DNA of 64,000 nt from Sceloporus undulatus (lineage: Eukaryota > Chordata > Lepidosauria > Squamata > Phrynosomatidae): NCBI RefSeq assembly GCF_019175285.1, contig NC_056527.1:116304476-116368475 (forward strand). Direction: 5' to 3'. Below the pieces are notes generated by a model that saw only the letters and a list, made by a program, of their open reading frames with translations, made no database searches and had not been told where the DNA came from. Shown one piece after another: positions 1 to 10,985 of the stretch. Each line of letters begins with the position of its first letter. Position 1 is the stretch's first letter. Made by a program: the position numbers and the translations under genes.

Positions 1-1181
1 TTTTCTCAAATGAATCAAAAAGCCCACTATTGAAGGACTGCCTTTCTTGTCTCCTTCTCCCCCCAAACATCCCCCTGGATATTTTAATTAATCTGAAATG
101 GTTACAACCTTAGAGAAGATGCCATTGTCATGCCTTGGAAGTCTTAATCTTCCACCTTACAAAGAGGCACTATTTAGACGATTTCCTTCTTGGGACTCCA
201 ACTCCCAGAATTCCCCAGCCATGCTGGCTGATGGATTCTGGTAGCTGTAATCCACACACACACACACACAAACCCTGTCCAAACTACCCAACAATGGTTG
301 GGAAGAAAAGGGACACTACATCCCTTTAAGTTCTGTTTGCTCCCTGTTGCCACCTTGTATGATCCAGCACTAAGAACCAAAACTGGAAATAAATTCTGGG
401 GCCCAAATTAAATCCGGTTATTCCTCCAAGCCCCTCTCTTCCTTTTCCTTCTCCTCCCCCCAAATGCCATGTTATGTCATGAACTGGTACATACTTGCAC
501 TTCTATGCGCCATCTTGACCCACTGCTATCCCTGCATACTATGTGTTTTCTTCCATAGGATTTCCCCAATGATTTGTTTTATGTGAGACATTAATCCATG
601 TTATTGCTGTAAAATAAGCTATATTAGTGGTCCGTGATGCAGCAGATGGTCCACAGCAGAGAAGCTTCCCATCCCTTTCACAGACGGGATCCATCATCCC
701 CTCATGAACTGGGCCCTTCAACAATTCATTCTACACAGATTATCCCTGGCTAGCAATAATTCCTCAGGGGCCAGGGCTGGGTGCATCCCCCCCCCCATCC
801 CAGAATGAGGCTGATGGAAGATGGACTCGAAACAACAACAAAATCAAAGCAAGACAAACCAAGTGTGCAGGCCTGACCCATCTCCTCCTCCCATAGCTAT
901 GAGAACTGTACAAGCAGATTAGTAACAGAAAATAATTTGCTCCCAGAGTCTGTTCTTAGCCTTCATATCTTTTCCCAGCCTCAGACGGCTGAGCTAATGC
1001 AAATAAAAGAAAATAAAAATCTAACAAGGTCACTTATTGTACAGATTAATCCTTGCAATGCTATTGGAAAGCTGTTCATGTTTGGCCATTATGCTAGCAA
1101 GGACTCCAAAAGCCACCTATCTACCTGGTGGCAGAGGACCCCAGCATCTCATATCGCTTCTTGTTGGCCTCCCTCCTCCAG
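1..1181 (+). other. KCNAB3: Intron of KCNAB3 upstream of the first visible exon
   Basis: No coding exon is recognisable here. The Kv-beta exon expected just upstream, encoding the TWSPLACG region, lies beyond the left edge. The stretch holds a (CA)n microsatellite at about 253-271 and, at about 196-250, a decayed arm of the 'gactacaactcccag'-type MITE common in lizards. The last 30 bases form a pyrimidine-rich acceptor ending in CAG at 1179-1181. Confidence 0.6.
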
Positions 1182-3603
1182 GGATACCAGTGGCTGAAAG
1201 AGAAGCTGCAGAGTGAAGACGGGAAGAAGCAGCAGGCGAAAGTGAAAGAACTCCACCCGATCGCAGAACGCCTGGGCTGCACTGTGGCACAGCTGGCTAT
1301 AGGTGAGGGGAACATGGGAGCTGGTGTTCAGCAAGGAGTGGACTTACGGGTGTGTTGGCATGAACAGGCCTGAAGTGCCCTTGGAAGTATCTGAACTTTT
1401 AGACTCAGGCTGCATCCAAACTGCAGAAATAATTTGCTTTGACACCACTTTAACTGCAATGCCTCAGTGCTATGGAATTCTGGCCCTTGCAGTTTGTTGT
1501 GGCTCCAGAGCTCTGGTGCACAAATAAACTAGTGTCCAGAATTCCACAGCATTGAGGCATAGTAGTTAAAATGGTGTCAAACTGGATTACTTCTTCTAGA
1601 TTCAGTCTTTGAGTAGGCAGCCTTAGAAGGAGGTGGGCTATTTGACATGCAGCTACAGACATTAACAGATGTAGATGATTAATTACACAGCTTCAAAAGT
1701 TACTTTTTAAAATAATTTGTTATTGACTTGTGAAGAAGCTCTGAAGGAGGCCATCATTCACTCATTCTGTTACTCCTTATTCTGCTGTAACTTTTTCTTT
1801 CCTGGGGAAAAGGGGCTGGGATATATTTATAAAAACAAAGAAAATGTCCTGAAATTTAGGAGGAAATCTTACAGTATTCTGGGAACACTTTTTAGCCTCC
1901 CAAAAAGTAATGAAGAAAGTTAATGAGTAAACTTTACATGAAGAGGGGGTTGGAGTAATGAAGTAACTACTTGTGTCCTTTATTTCCAAAAGGACTTTTT
2001 TTAAAAATGCCCTTGTTACAAGCAACAATGCTTTTTTTTATAATGTGTTATTTTATTTCAGGGCATTTTAAAGGAATTGTTACTGGGTATCTCTTCTCCC
2101 GTTCAAAAAGTTCATGAGTGGAAATTACTCCATTACATAAAGTCCTGACATGCAGACCATGTAGAAAGAAATTTCTTTCTTTTAAACAAGACCTGCAAAT
2201 ACTTCTACACCCATCAATATCCTAGCTATTTTTATTACCCTTCCACACCAGAAAATACCTGAATTAAGAAGAATAATCAAAACTTCAAAAAATTGGTTTA
2301 GAAATACAACTGGCCTCAGATTGCTAAAGATTGCAAAAGATTTGGGATTTTTTTTTATTCTTGGTTTGCAGTAACTTGCAGGAGGCATTGAACCAGGTGA
2401 GGATCCACTGATTAAATTGTAGGTGGCCATTTGGTGCCACTGGGACAAATGCTAGGAGTGGGTTTCCATTCGGACACACAACTGATTCAAAACATGCCTT
2501 GCTCTGCTTGACGGTCTTTGGGGAGCAGAGATGAAGGCAGTCCAGAATATGCTCCCTGGAAGAATTAGGAGAGCAAAGAATCTAACCCATCCCTGTGCAA
2601 GATAAGATTGAGATTGTTTACTTATATCCCGCCTTGACTCCAGTTCTGGAATCAAAACGGCTTACAACACATTTAAAAAGCACATTTGTAAAAGTTCACA
2701 AAATGCAAAAGTTATAGAGATTAAATGAGCAAAAAAACAACAACACTAAAACCAGATTAAAGCATACCCCATTAAATACACACTGGCTGACATAATGGCA
2801 CAGCAGTTGGGAAACCCTGCACATTGCTTTGGTGGGATGGGCCTTATACACCCAATTCGTCAAATGCCTTTTGAAACAGAAAAGTCTTTACTTGTCTGTG
2901 AAAAGAAAGCAGGGAGGGTGCCAGTCGAACCTCTCTGGGAAGGGAGTGTCAGAGCCTGGGAGCTGCCACTGAGAACGTGTTCCCACCAGCTGTAGCTATG
3001 AGGGTCTCCCCAGCAGATCACAAAGCAAGGGATGGTTCAAAAGGAAGAACATGGTCCCTCAAATGACCTGGACCTGAGCTGTATAACCTGAGGCAGGCTA
3101 GCTGCTGCTGTTGAGTAATTCCTTACCATCCCCTCAAACTTCATCTTCCTCTGGGAGCTCCAGAGGAACTATCACAGTCAGGGACAACAAGCATGGAGAT
3201 TTTGCCCAGCTTTCCTTCCTTTCCCCAGCCTGGGCTGTTTCAGCAGCTGGCCTGGGGCCTGACTAACTGCTGCAACTGGACTTGGGAAGCCATTTCCCCT
3301 CCAGCCCAGTTTGCTGAGGGCCTTTGTAGGTCATCACAGGCCATTCCGGGCTTGCCTACTTTCTGTTTGTGGCAGCCTGGTTGCTGCGTTGTAGACTGGG
3401 GGAAGGAGGGGAGGGAAAGAGGAGACTGTGAGTGAGTAGATGACTAACTTCTTTTTTGGCAAAACAAAAGATTACATTAACAGAATGGCTTTTTAAATCA
3501 TATTTGTAAGATCTAGATGGGAGCTGTAATCCAGTCCATATGTGAGGCACCAATCTGGTAATAGCAACATTAGAAGAGTGTAGATAATTCTCCTGTTTCT
3601 TAC

Positions 3604-3638
<35 letters not shown>

Positions 3639-4339
3639 TCCCCTGTTCTTTTTCCCTAAAAAGCCTGGTGTCTCCGCTCTGAAGGGGTTAGCTCCGTCCT
3701 CCTGGGGGTCTCCAGCACCGATCAGCTCATTGAGAACTTGGGATCTATTCAGGTGAGGAGAAAGAGGGGAACATAGTGTCATGTGGGAATGGGGACAAGG
3801 CAGATACACAATGTGAAATGGAGATCAGGGTACTCCCCAAGGGACATCTGGGCAAAAGTGCCCAATGTGCTTCAGAGCACTCTTGCTGTAATGGACAATA
3901 TCAGCCTATGTTTAAAAACAATCAGTTGTATCTCATCAAATGCCTGAGAGTAGGAAAATGTCTTAAATACAATAAAATAAACATTATCCTTGTACCCCGC
4001 CTTTCTGCTGCAGCCATCAAGGCGGCTGACATGACTAGAATATATTGATCGGGTGCTGAAAAAATAGCGATGTCTGGCTCTGGTGGGTCTTGCTGGGGAG
4101 GACATTTTATGAACAAGAGGGACCACAGTCAGAAAGGCTCCACCTTCTGAGCCAAATGCAATTTTATATTAATGAAACAAACAGGTGACAAAGAAAAAAC
4201 AGTCTTCCTTCCCTTCTTAACATTCTCTTCTCTTCTTCTCTCTTTACAGGTTCTAACCCAACTGACACCCCAAGTTGTCCAGGAAATAGATGCACTCCTG
4301 GGTAACAAGCCCAATACGAAAAAAGAGTCCCGGGCGTAG
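1182..4339 (+). CDS. KCNAB3: Voltage-gated K+ channel beta-3 subunit, last three coding exons
   Basis: Kv-beta subunits are cytoplasmic aldo-keto reductase-fold proteins that bind NADPH and the T1 domain of Kv1 channels, modulating inactivation and trafficking. Three exons are seen: 1182-1302 (121 bp, phase 0), 3664-3752 (89 bp) and 4250-4339 (90 bp with TAG stop). Together they give 99 residues in one open frame with GT-AG junctions. The peptide starts [20 protein letters not shown], continues through [20 protein letters not shown] and [20 protein letters not shown], and ends [11 protein letters not shown]. These are the C-terminal helices and cofactor-binding strand of the barrel. The last exon reads [20 protein letters not shown], which resembles human KCNAB3 (VLSQLTPQ) more than KCNAB1/2 (VLPK). 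The partner genes RNF227 and CHD3 support KCNAB3. The gene is partial only because the window starts inside it. The tail is a few residues longer than I recall for human KCNAB3. Confidence 0.93.
1406..1608. mobile_element. Inverted-repeat MITE (non-autonomous DNA transposon)
   Basis: The two ends are long imperfect inverted repeats. The left arm contains 'tttgacaccactttaact' and 'atggaattctggcc'. The right arm carries their complements around 1530-1590. This palindromic family recurs at 5178-5290 and 15793-15917. Superfamily is not assigned because I see no clean target duplication. It lies in a KCNAB3 intron. Confidence 0.75.
1609..3663 (+). other. KCNAB3 intron with LINE relic and TTTC microsatellite
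   Basis: This stretch lies between the first two visible exons. At about 2606-2700 is a reversed LINE 3' relic, recognised by 'tatcccgccttgactcc' followed by 'aaaacggcttacaac', the complement of the '...aagccgcc...aaggcgggatat' ends seen in lizard L2-like elements. Positions 3604-3640 are nine units of TTTC, 24 bases before the next exon. Nothing else is recognised. Confidence 0.5.
3604..3640 (+). repeat. (TTTC)n microsatellite next to a KCNAB3 acceptor
   Basis: About nine perfect TTTC units end 24 bases upstream of the exon that starts at 3664. On the gene's sense strand it forms an extended polypyrimidine tract for that acceptor (ttccctaaaaag). Confidence 0.9.
3955..4045 (-). mobile_element. 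LINE 3'-end relic
   Basis: 'taccccgcctttctgctgc' followed by 'catcaaggcggc' is the complement of the conserved 'gccgcc...aaggcgggg' end of L2-like lizard LINEs. It is short and decayed, inside the last KCNAB3 intron. Confidence 0.45.
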
Positions 4340-5177
4340 GGACACATTGGCGCCCGGGACTGTGCACGCTTTTGTCCCAACAGACTGCAAACCCCTCTGC
4401 TCCTCGATGGGGGGCACCTGTGCCCCCCTCACCTGCCTCCCCCACTTATGCTCTCCCACCAGCTGCTGCCTCTTAATTCGGTGGGGGTGGGCATCAAGGG
4501 GCTGCTTTGCGCATGAACCAAATATCCATATACTTCCAACGGTGGATGAAGTGGGGTGGGGGGGCGGGATTTGGGGTTACTCTGCCCCACGGCAGCTGCT
4601 TAGAGTATACAGTACAACTATATGGCATGAGCAACTCAGCTATGGGGCTGGCGGGTGAGAGGCACCGCCTCCTGCTAAGGCCGGAACAAATGGCCGCTTT
4701 GCCTCTTTTTCCGTCTCAATATGCCTGATTCGTTTTTTGTTTCTTTTCAAAGGAGCAGGCACAGAGTAAGAAGGTGAAGGGAGGGAGAGTAGTCCAAACA
4801 AAAGAAAAGCACACAGCATCCATCCTTAATTTATCATAAGCAGTGTCTTCTGCTCCATTGCGGTAGTCCCAATGGTGTGTGGATGTGCTGAGTTACTCCA
4901 TCTATGTGTGGGTTTATTTTTAGTTTCTCGTGGTCACTTTTTGTTGTTCTTCCATCTTTTCCACCTTCTTTGTTTTGTGATCGTCCACAGAGGAGTTGCC
5001 ATAGATACAATCCGGTGGACATTTCCCTGGTACAAGAAACAGTGAAGTGTGTGGGTGCTACATGAAAGCACAGCATCCTAAATTAACAGGCAGGAAGGGC
5101 AACATTTTGGGTTTCCTGCTGTATGCATCAAAAGCACAAGGCCAGTTTGGAATGTAAGCTTCAATTAGAGTAAAACA
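4340..5177 (+). other. KCNAB3 3' UTR and downstream flank
   Basis: This follows the TAG at 4337-4339. I find no canonical AATAAA before about 5400, so the transcript end is not placed; the nearest weak variant is AGTAAA near 5168. No other gene or clear repeat is seen. Confidence 0.4.
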
Positions 5178-5290
5178 GGGGTTTATCTACACTGTACAAT
5201 GAAAGCAGTTTCATCTCACTTTAACTGCCACAGTGCCATGCTATGGAAAATTAGGGATTTGTAGATTGCAAAGGACTTGAATCAGCTGCT
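5178..5290. mobile_element. Fragment of the palindromic MITE family
   Basis: 'ctacactgtacaatgaaag' and 'ctcactttaactgccacag' match the left arm of the element at 1406-1608, with only one arm clearly kept. It lies directly upstream of a CR1 fragment. Confidence 0.55.
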
Positions 5291-5394
5291 GAAGACTCTA
5301 CGACAATCCCAACTACAATTTCTAAGGTTTATTTAATCCCCTGTCCCTCTTCTTAGGGTATCTTGGGAACTGTAATTCAAAGGAGTGCAGAGCC

Positions 5395-5908
5395 ACCTTC
5401 TTCAATATGACATTTTGGGCACCACAATTCAAAAAGGACATTGAGAAACTGGAGCGTGTCCAAAGGAGGGTGACTAAAATGGTGAAAGGTTTGGAAACCT
5501 TGCCCTATGAGGAGCGACTCAGAGAGCTGGGGATGTTTAGCCTGGAGAAGAGAAGATTAAGAGGTGATATGATAGCCCTGTTTAAATATGTGAAAGGATG
5601 TCATATTGAGGAGGGAGCAAGCTTGTTTTCTGCTGCTCCAGAGAACAGGACCCGGAACAATGGATGCAAGCTACAGGAAAAGAGATTCCACCTGAACATT
5701 AGGAGGAACTTCCTGACAGTAAGGGCTGTTCGACAGTGGAATACACTCCCTCGGAGGGTGATAGAGTCTCCTTCCTTGGAGGTCTTTAAACAGAGGCTGG
5801 ATGGCCATCTGTCAGGGATGCTTTGATTTGGATTTCCTGCATGGCAGGGAGTTGGACTGGATGGACCTTGCGGTCTCTTCCAACTCTATGATTCTATGAT
5901 TTTCCAGA
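5395..5908 (+). mobile_element. CR1 LINE 3' end with open ORF2 C-terminus
   Basis: A 5'-truncated CR1 non-LTR retrotransposon. An uninterrupted stretch at 5407-5826 encodes the last 139 residues after the reverse transcriptase, including KKDIEKLERVQRRVTKMVKG, LPYEERLRELGMFSLEKRRL and SPSLEVFKQRLDGHLSGML. This is the conserved C-terminal region of CR1 ORF2. A short 3' UTR follows, ending in 'ctctatgattctatgat', the CR1 terminal microsatellite. The intact reading frame suggests it is younger than the copies at 8463, 13095 and 15035. Confidence 0.9.
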
Positions 5909-8324
5909 TGTATCAGACTACAACCTCTCACTGCAATCGTCCTGGCTGGGGTTGATGGGGGTTGTGGTGCAACCCATCTGATGGGAATAGGGTTGGCAGA
6001 ACAGGGGCTCACTTAAAGAGTGGGGGGAAAGGCTCCGGAATGTGTCTTTTCTTCCCTTCCATGTGATTCTGGATATCCTTATTTGATTTATCATAATGCA
6101 TTGTGTATTTTGTAGTGGTACTTCTCCCCTGTCAGCCAACCCCAGGATGGACTTAATTCCACCTGTTCACATTGGCAGGAAAGCAAAGCTGGCACCGTTT
6201 CTCCCTCAGTTGATGAGAGAAACCTTCCGTTCTCCTCTGTGGTTTGTGTTCACCATTCATGCCCCCCTTAACACCAACACTACCATTCTCTGTGGAAGTC
6301 TGTGGCCTTTTTCCTTCCACCTTCTTAGTTCCAATTTAGTTGCTTCTTAATGTTGAATTATTGTTTTAAAAACATACTCATCTCCTCTAGGGAAAGAGAG
6401 CCATCTCTTCTTAAAGCAATAATAATGCTCAAAAGTGCCCTCAGGGTTATGGGAAGCCTTGGGGCAGCGAGGAGAGGGCAAAGGGTGGTGTTGAGCCCCC
6501 GGCCCCCTCTCGCCCAGGGTGCCCCAGTGTCCCATTTTGCACAACTCATTGCTTTGGATCCGCCTCGCTTCAGGACAGGGCCGCGTTGTGCCTGCGCTCC
6601 TTGCACTGGCTGCAAAATTGTAAAAAACTTGTACAATGCTATGTTTCATTCCCTCTGGCAAGAAGGAACCAGCTTCATGGTGTGTAGAGTAACATTTCTT
6701 TCCCTTTCAGGGGTCTCTTTTGGCAGATATAACCCACCCCCTTGGGGAAATTCACAAAAGCCCATTTAAAAAAATCTACCTGATGAAAAGCATAGGGAAA
6801 CAGAATAGGAAATACAGCCACCTGCCGCACAAAGCTGTTTCCTATAACCCCAGTGATCCAAGAGGTAGAGACTTTTAAATGACCTGGTTAAACTGGCAGG
6901 GCTCAGAGTGTTAGCCCCTCTTGGACTAAACCTCCCAGCATCCCCAGCCAACCTGGAAAGTGGCCACACTGTCTAGGGAGAACCTGGGAACTGTAGTCCA
7001 AAGAAGCCAATTTTCCAGACTCTGTGCAAAAGCAGCCCCCACTGCACACACTAACATCTCAAAGGCTATCCCTGTAAGTGAGGCAGTGGCTGCTCATGTC
7101 TCCCATGGGCTGTGGATCCACTGCGGGATTTAGTCTGAATTTTGAACAAGCTATTCAGGGCAATGAATAGTATCAAACACCCCCTCCCCCCCATGGTTCA
7201 CTACCCCAGTGAATGCATTCCCCATCCAGCTGTCGCAGAATCCACCAGCTGCCACCAATTCCTACCTCCAGATCTAACCAGGCCAGATTTTCTCTCTGTA
7301 GCTATTTATATCTGACCAACTTTTGCTCTCCTGGCGTTCTTTCAAACTGGCAAAGCGGGGAAAGAGGAAGGAAAAGGCACAAATACGTACAGAATATACA
7401 TATATATATATATTCCCTGCTTCCAGCATGGCTGGGTCACCTGAGGTCACCCTCAGCCAGATCAAAGAATGGGAAAGGCTTGAGAAAGCAAAGCCCATTC
7501 CAAGGGCAAGTAGCCCCCTCTTCAGGCCAGTGGAAGCACTGCAAAGTCTTAGGCCTCAAACCCCCCCCCCCCAATCCCTGCAGAGACCCCCTAGAAGGGG
7601 AAAATGCTTCACATATATGTAGAACTGAGTGCACTTGGCTTTCAAGGGGTCTTCTTCTTTTGGGGGTGGGTGGGAGGAGGGTGCTGACATTTGAAATGTT
7701 GAAATAAACAATACATGAAGTGACCAAATTGAACCAAGCCTGCACTGGGTCTTCCTTTCTCCTTGCATTTGGGACTGGCAAGGGACTTGGCCCACTAGGC
7801 TGGCCTGGCCTTCAAGACTCCCCCAGGCAGCAAACCTGGCGCCCAGAGTGGATTCACAGCCCACTTCTTGGCATGGAACTTGCCTCTGGTTATTGCTTTG
7901 TAGAGGTTGAGTTTCCCATATGTACAATACCAAAATCCTCCAAAATAATCTAAATGGGTGGCTGAGACAGTGAGACCTTTTCTTTCTGATATTTTAGTGT
8001 ACATAAACTTTGCTTCATGCACAAAATTAAAAATGCCACTGGAATATTGGAAAAACAACCATTGCCAGTCCCCCCCCCCAGTCTGAGAAGCACTGCTAAA
8101 TGCCACTGTCTGTGCCCTGGGTGGGGCCTCCAGTACCTGGTGACAAACATTCAGCCTTCCTGGGGTTCCCCATACAGCCCCACTCCATGTCCCCATAACA
8201 CCCTCATTTGGCAGCTTACCGATTCTATACAGAGGTCCCCACCAATGTTTTAAAAAGGTTTTCTACTTGCAGTTGGAGCTTTAAACTAAAATATGCTGGT
8301 ATTTTGGCCCTATGTGAAGTCTCA
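5909..8324. other. Intergenic stretch with MITE arms, no gene
   Basis: A decayed MITE arm of the 'ccagatgt...gactacaacctc' type lies at about 5908-5985. A further inverted-repeat MITE spans about 6893-7015 (arms around 'tggactaaacctcccagc' and 'gggaactgtagtcc'). Positions 6425-6610 are a GC-rich patch open on both strands and unlike any protein I recognise. An (AT)n run sits at 7396-7413 and a C run at 7561-7572. No exon with credible splice sites is seen. Confidence 0.45.
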
Positions 8325-8462
8325 CAATAGCATGGTGTAGTGGTTTGAGTGTTGGTCTCTGGAAACCAGGGTTCAAATCCCTGGTTGGATGTGGAAGCCC
8401 ACTGGGTCACCCAGGGCAAATCCCACTCTCTCAGCCCCAGAGGAAGGCAAACTCTCTCTGAT
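8325..8462 (+). mobile_element. tRNA-derived SINE, 5' part only
   Basis: The tRNA-like head reads 'gtgtagtggtttgagtgttg', with an A-box-like start and a B box around 'gggttcaaatccctgg'. It is followed by 'cactgggtcacccagggcaa' and 'ctctcagccccagaggaagg'. The SINE's 3' half is absent: at about 8463 the sequence passes straight into CR1. Confidence 0.8.
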
Positions 8463-8966
8463 GCTGTGTCCAGTTCTGGGCCCCACAATTCAAAAAGGAT
8501 GTTGACAAACGAGTGTGTCCAAAGAAGGGCCACCAAAATGGCGAAGGGCCCTGGAAATCATGCCTTATGAGGAAAGACTTAGGGAGCTGGGTATGTTTAT
8601 CCTGGAAAAGAGATGTTTAAGAGGTGATATGATAGCCCTGATTAAGTATTTTAATGGGTGTCACACTGAGGATGTAGCAAGCTTGTTTTCTGCTGCTCCA
8701 GAGACTAGAACACAGAACAATTGATGCAAAGTACAGGAAAAGACATTCCAACTGGTTGGAACTTCCTGACAGTGAGGGCTGTTTGACAGTGGAACACACT
8801 CCATCCAGAGAGTGTGGTGGAGTCTCCCTACTTGGAGGTCTTTAAAGAGAGGCTGGATGGCCATCTGTCAGGGATGCTTTGATTGAGAGTTCCTGCATGG
8901 CAGAAGGGGGTTGGACTGGATCAGGGCCCTTGGAGTCTCTCTTCCAACTCTATGATTCTATGAAAT
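8463..8966 (+). mobile_element. CR1 LINE 3' end, second copy
   Basis: Same segment as 5395-5908: 'ccccacaattcaaaaaggat', the 'YEERLRELGMFILEKR' coding stretch, and the terminal 'ctctatgattctatga'. It carries indels that interrupt the ORF2 C-terminal frame and is therefore older. It is joined directly to a SINE head on its left. Confidence 0.88.
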
Positions 8967-9984
8967 TGTGCTAAGAAAATTGCAAGATAGGTTTAGGGTC
9001 ACCCAAAGTTGGGAAGGACTAGAAGGCACACAACATACTCCTGTATGTAAAGTACTATGTGGAATACTTGAAAGGTACCCTGTAAATTATTATTATTCTC
9101 CTGGGACTGGCTTGGTTTGTAATCCCATGATGACCGATAAAGGCACTCTCCCTGTTTAGGAAGAGGCTGAGTCATGGCTGCTGCCTCTGCTCCTGCCAAT
9201 TTCCTCTTTGCCTTCCGAAGTGAACAAAGTGAGTCAGTGGATGCCGTCACCTTCCAGCTGGTGATAAATCAACGAGGGATGTTTTGTTAGGCCTTTTCCA
9301 AAGTAAACTTGAGAGAACCTACAAGGGAATCGAGGAGACCAAAGTGACAGGGAATAAATGTGAGACTGAAAGAAGTCCAGGGGACTAGACCTCACTAACC
9401 TCATAATATACCGTACTTAAAATTCTTGCAAGACTCATTGGTATCACTACAGTCAACTCATGAGATGAATGCTGAGTTTTAGGCAGCCAAAACAGTATAA
9501 CCCAGACATAGGGGACTGCTAGGCTCAGAGGCATCCTGCATTTTGGTAACATATCCCATTCCAACTCCCACATTAAAAACAAATGGGAAAAACCCATCTA
9601 ATGGAGAGGGAATATCCTCAAACAGCCCATTAAGTACTGGAGATCTGGGAGAGAGAAGTAATTTGATAGAGAACCCTGAGAGATCACATTGTTGCCCAGA
9701 TAGAACCACAAATAGGTGCTGTTGCAAGTACCATTTGTTTCATGTTATTCTGAAGAGAAGGAATCAAAAAGGGCAAAAAGAAACCCTAAGAATGACTATG
9801 ACCTGGAGGGGCCTTTCTTTCTTGTGTGTGTCTCTCGGTAGATAAGGACCATACTCCTCTAAAATCAATAGATCTGGTCCCCTCTCTTCTATTTCCAAAA
9901 AATGGTGGTTTCTCCTTTGTTGCAACATCACAGAAGAGTATAAAGCAGCCCAGAAGTATGTGGACTGGGGATGGTGGGAACAGT
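8967..9984. other. Intergenic, nothing recognised
   Basis: Read on both strands for exons, RNA genes and known repeats. Only short open frames without recognisable content and without good splice sites are present. Confidence 0.4.
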
Positions 9985-10222
9985 ATTCCCATGCTACCAT
10001 GTACAAATTTATTTCTGGAAGCTAAGTAGGGTTGTGTGTGATTAGCCCTTGGATGGTAGACCACCAGGAAGGAATACCAATGATCTCCTGGTAGAGCTGA
10101 GAAATAATTCCTCCTAAAGTAAACCCCAATAGAAAGGCACATACTCCTGCTAGTCAGAGTTGACAATAGTAGACTAGATGGATCAAGGCCCTGACTAAGG
10201 ATAAGGCGTTTTCCTATGTAGT
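9985..10222 (+). mobile_element. 5S rRNA-derived SINE, diverged
   Basis: The head preserves the internal promoter half of 5S rRNA: 'ggaagctaagtagggt', then 'cttggatggtagaccacc' and 'ggaataccaatg', parallel to 5S 'GGAAGCTAAGCAGGGT...TTGGATGGGAGACCGCC...GGAATACC'. The tail, 'gactagatggatcaaggccc' then 'ataaggcgttttcctatg', is an unrelated SINE/LINE-like 3' end. It is a SINE and not a 5S gene: the 5S part is diverged and lacks a clean terminator. Confidence 0.75.
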
Positions 10223-10594
10223 CTTAGACAGTTGCAAGACACCAGATTGGGGCTGATGGATATAAAGCCTGTGCTGTCACAGCATCCTCTCTGGGTCCCG
10301 CAACTGGTTGCTCCCAAAGGAGAGATCAAATGTTTGTTGCTCTCCTCATCGCAGCTGGTGTCTGACGCAGAGACAAATCTCATCAAGACTCTGCCATTCC
10401 TAGCTATTTCAAATTCCCTCGTGACAGCCAGGTGCCTCATTCCCTTGTCAGAGATCACTCCAGCTGTCAAGAAGGAAATCTGCATGCAATTCTCTCCCCA
10501 ACCGGTTTGATGGCTTCCTGTTTACCTAAAAGGCATTGCTCCCAGTTTGCAAGGAAAGGAAATCTTCACAGCATCCAGATGGTCCTGATCCACT
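10223..10594. other. Intergenic, nothing recognised
   Basis: No exon, RNA gene or recognised repeat. The stretch ends at the terminal inverted repeat of the MITE at 10595. Confidence 0.4.
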
Positions 10595-10985
10595 GTACTA
10601 TATATACTTAACTATAAGTTGAACCCCTGTATAAATCAAGGGTAGCTTTTAGGGCCAAAACTATGGATTTTGATATGACCCATGTATAAGTTGATCCATG
10701 TGACAAAGGATCTAAAGGATGAAGCAAGGAAAACAATGCCAAACAATGTACAAAATTCCAGCAGGCACAACTCTTTGTGCTCATCTTAAAGGATGAGAGG
10801 AGAGAATAAAAGGGCCTTAATGCTTCCAGGAGAGATTATGCTCTTCCTTTTCACCAGGGCATGGTTTCTTTTTTAATCAGAGTTAAAGTACAGTACTTGC
10901 ACTGACCTGTGGATAAGTCGACTCAGGATTTTGGGGTCAATTTTTAACTAACATTTCTAGACTTATACATAAATATATACCGTAG
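10595..10985. mobile_element. MITE of the 'tatata-ctataagt' inverted-repeat family
   Basis: The left end 'tatatacttaactataagtt' and the right end 'gacttatacataaatatata' are imperfect inverted repeats. Both have inner 'cccatgtataagttga' / 'gtggataagtcgactcagg' motifs that recur in this squamate family. No transposase is present. Confidence 0.65.

Noticed and set aside
6350-6769. Opposed open frames over a GC-rich patch
   Set aside because: Both strands are open, which reflects composition; neither product resembles a known protein.
8325-8462. A tRNA gene
   Set aside because: Only the A- and B-box regions of a SINE head are tRNA-like; no foldable acceptor stem. The same holds for the other SINE heads.
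9985-10100. A 5S rRNA gene
   Set aside because: Too diverged, with a foreign SINE tail and no T-run terminator at the 5S end.
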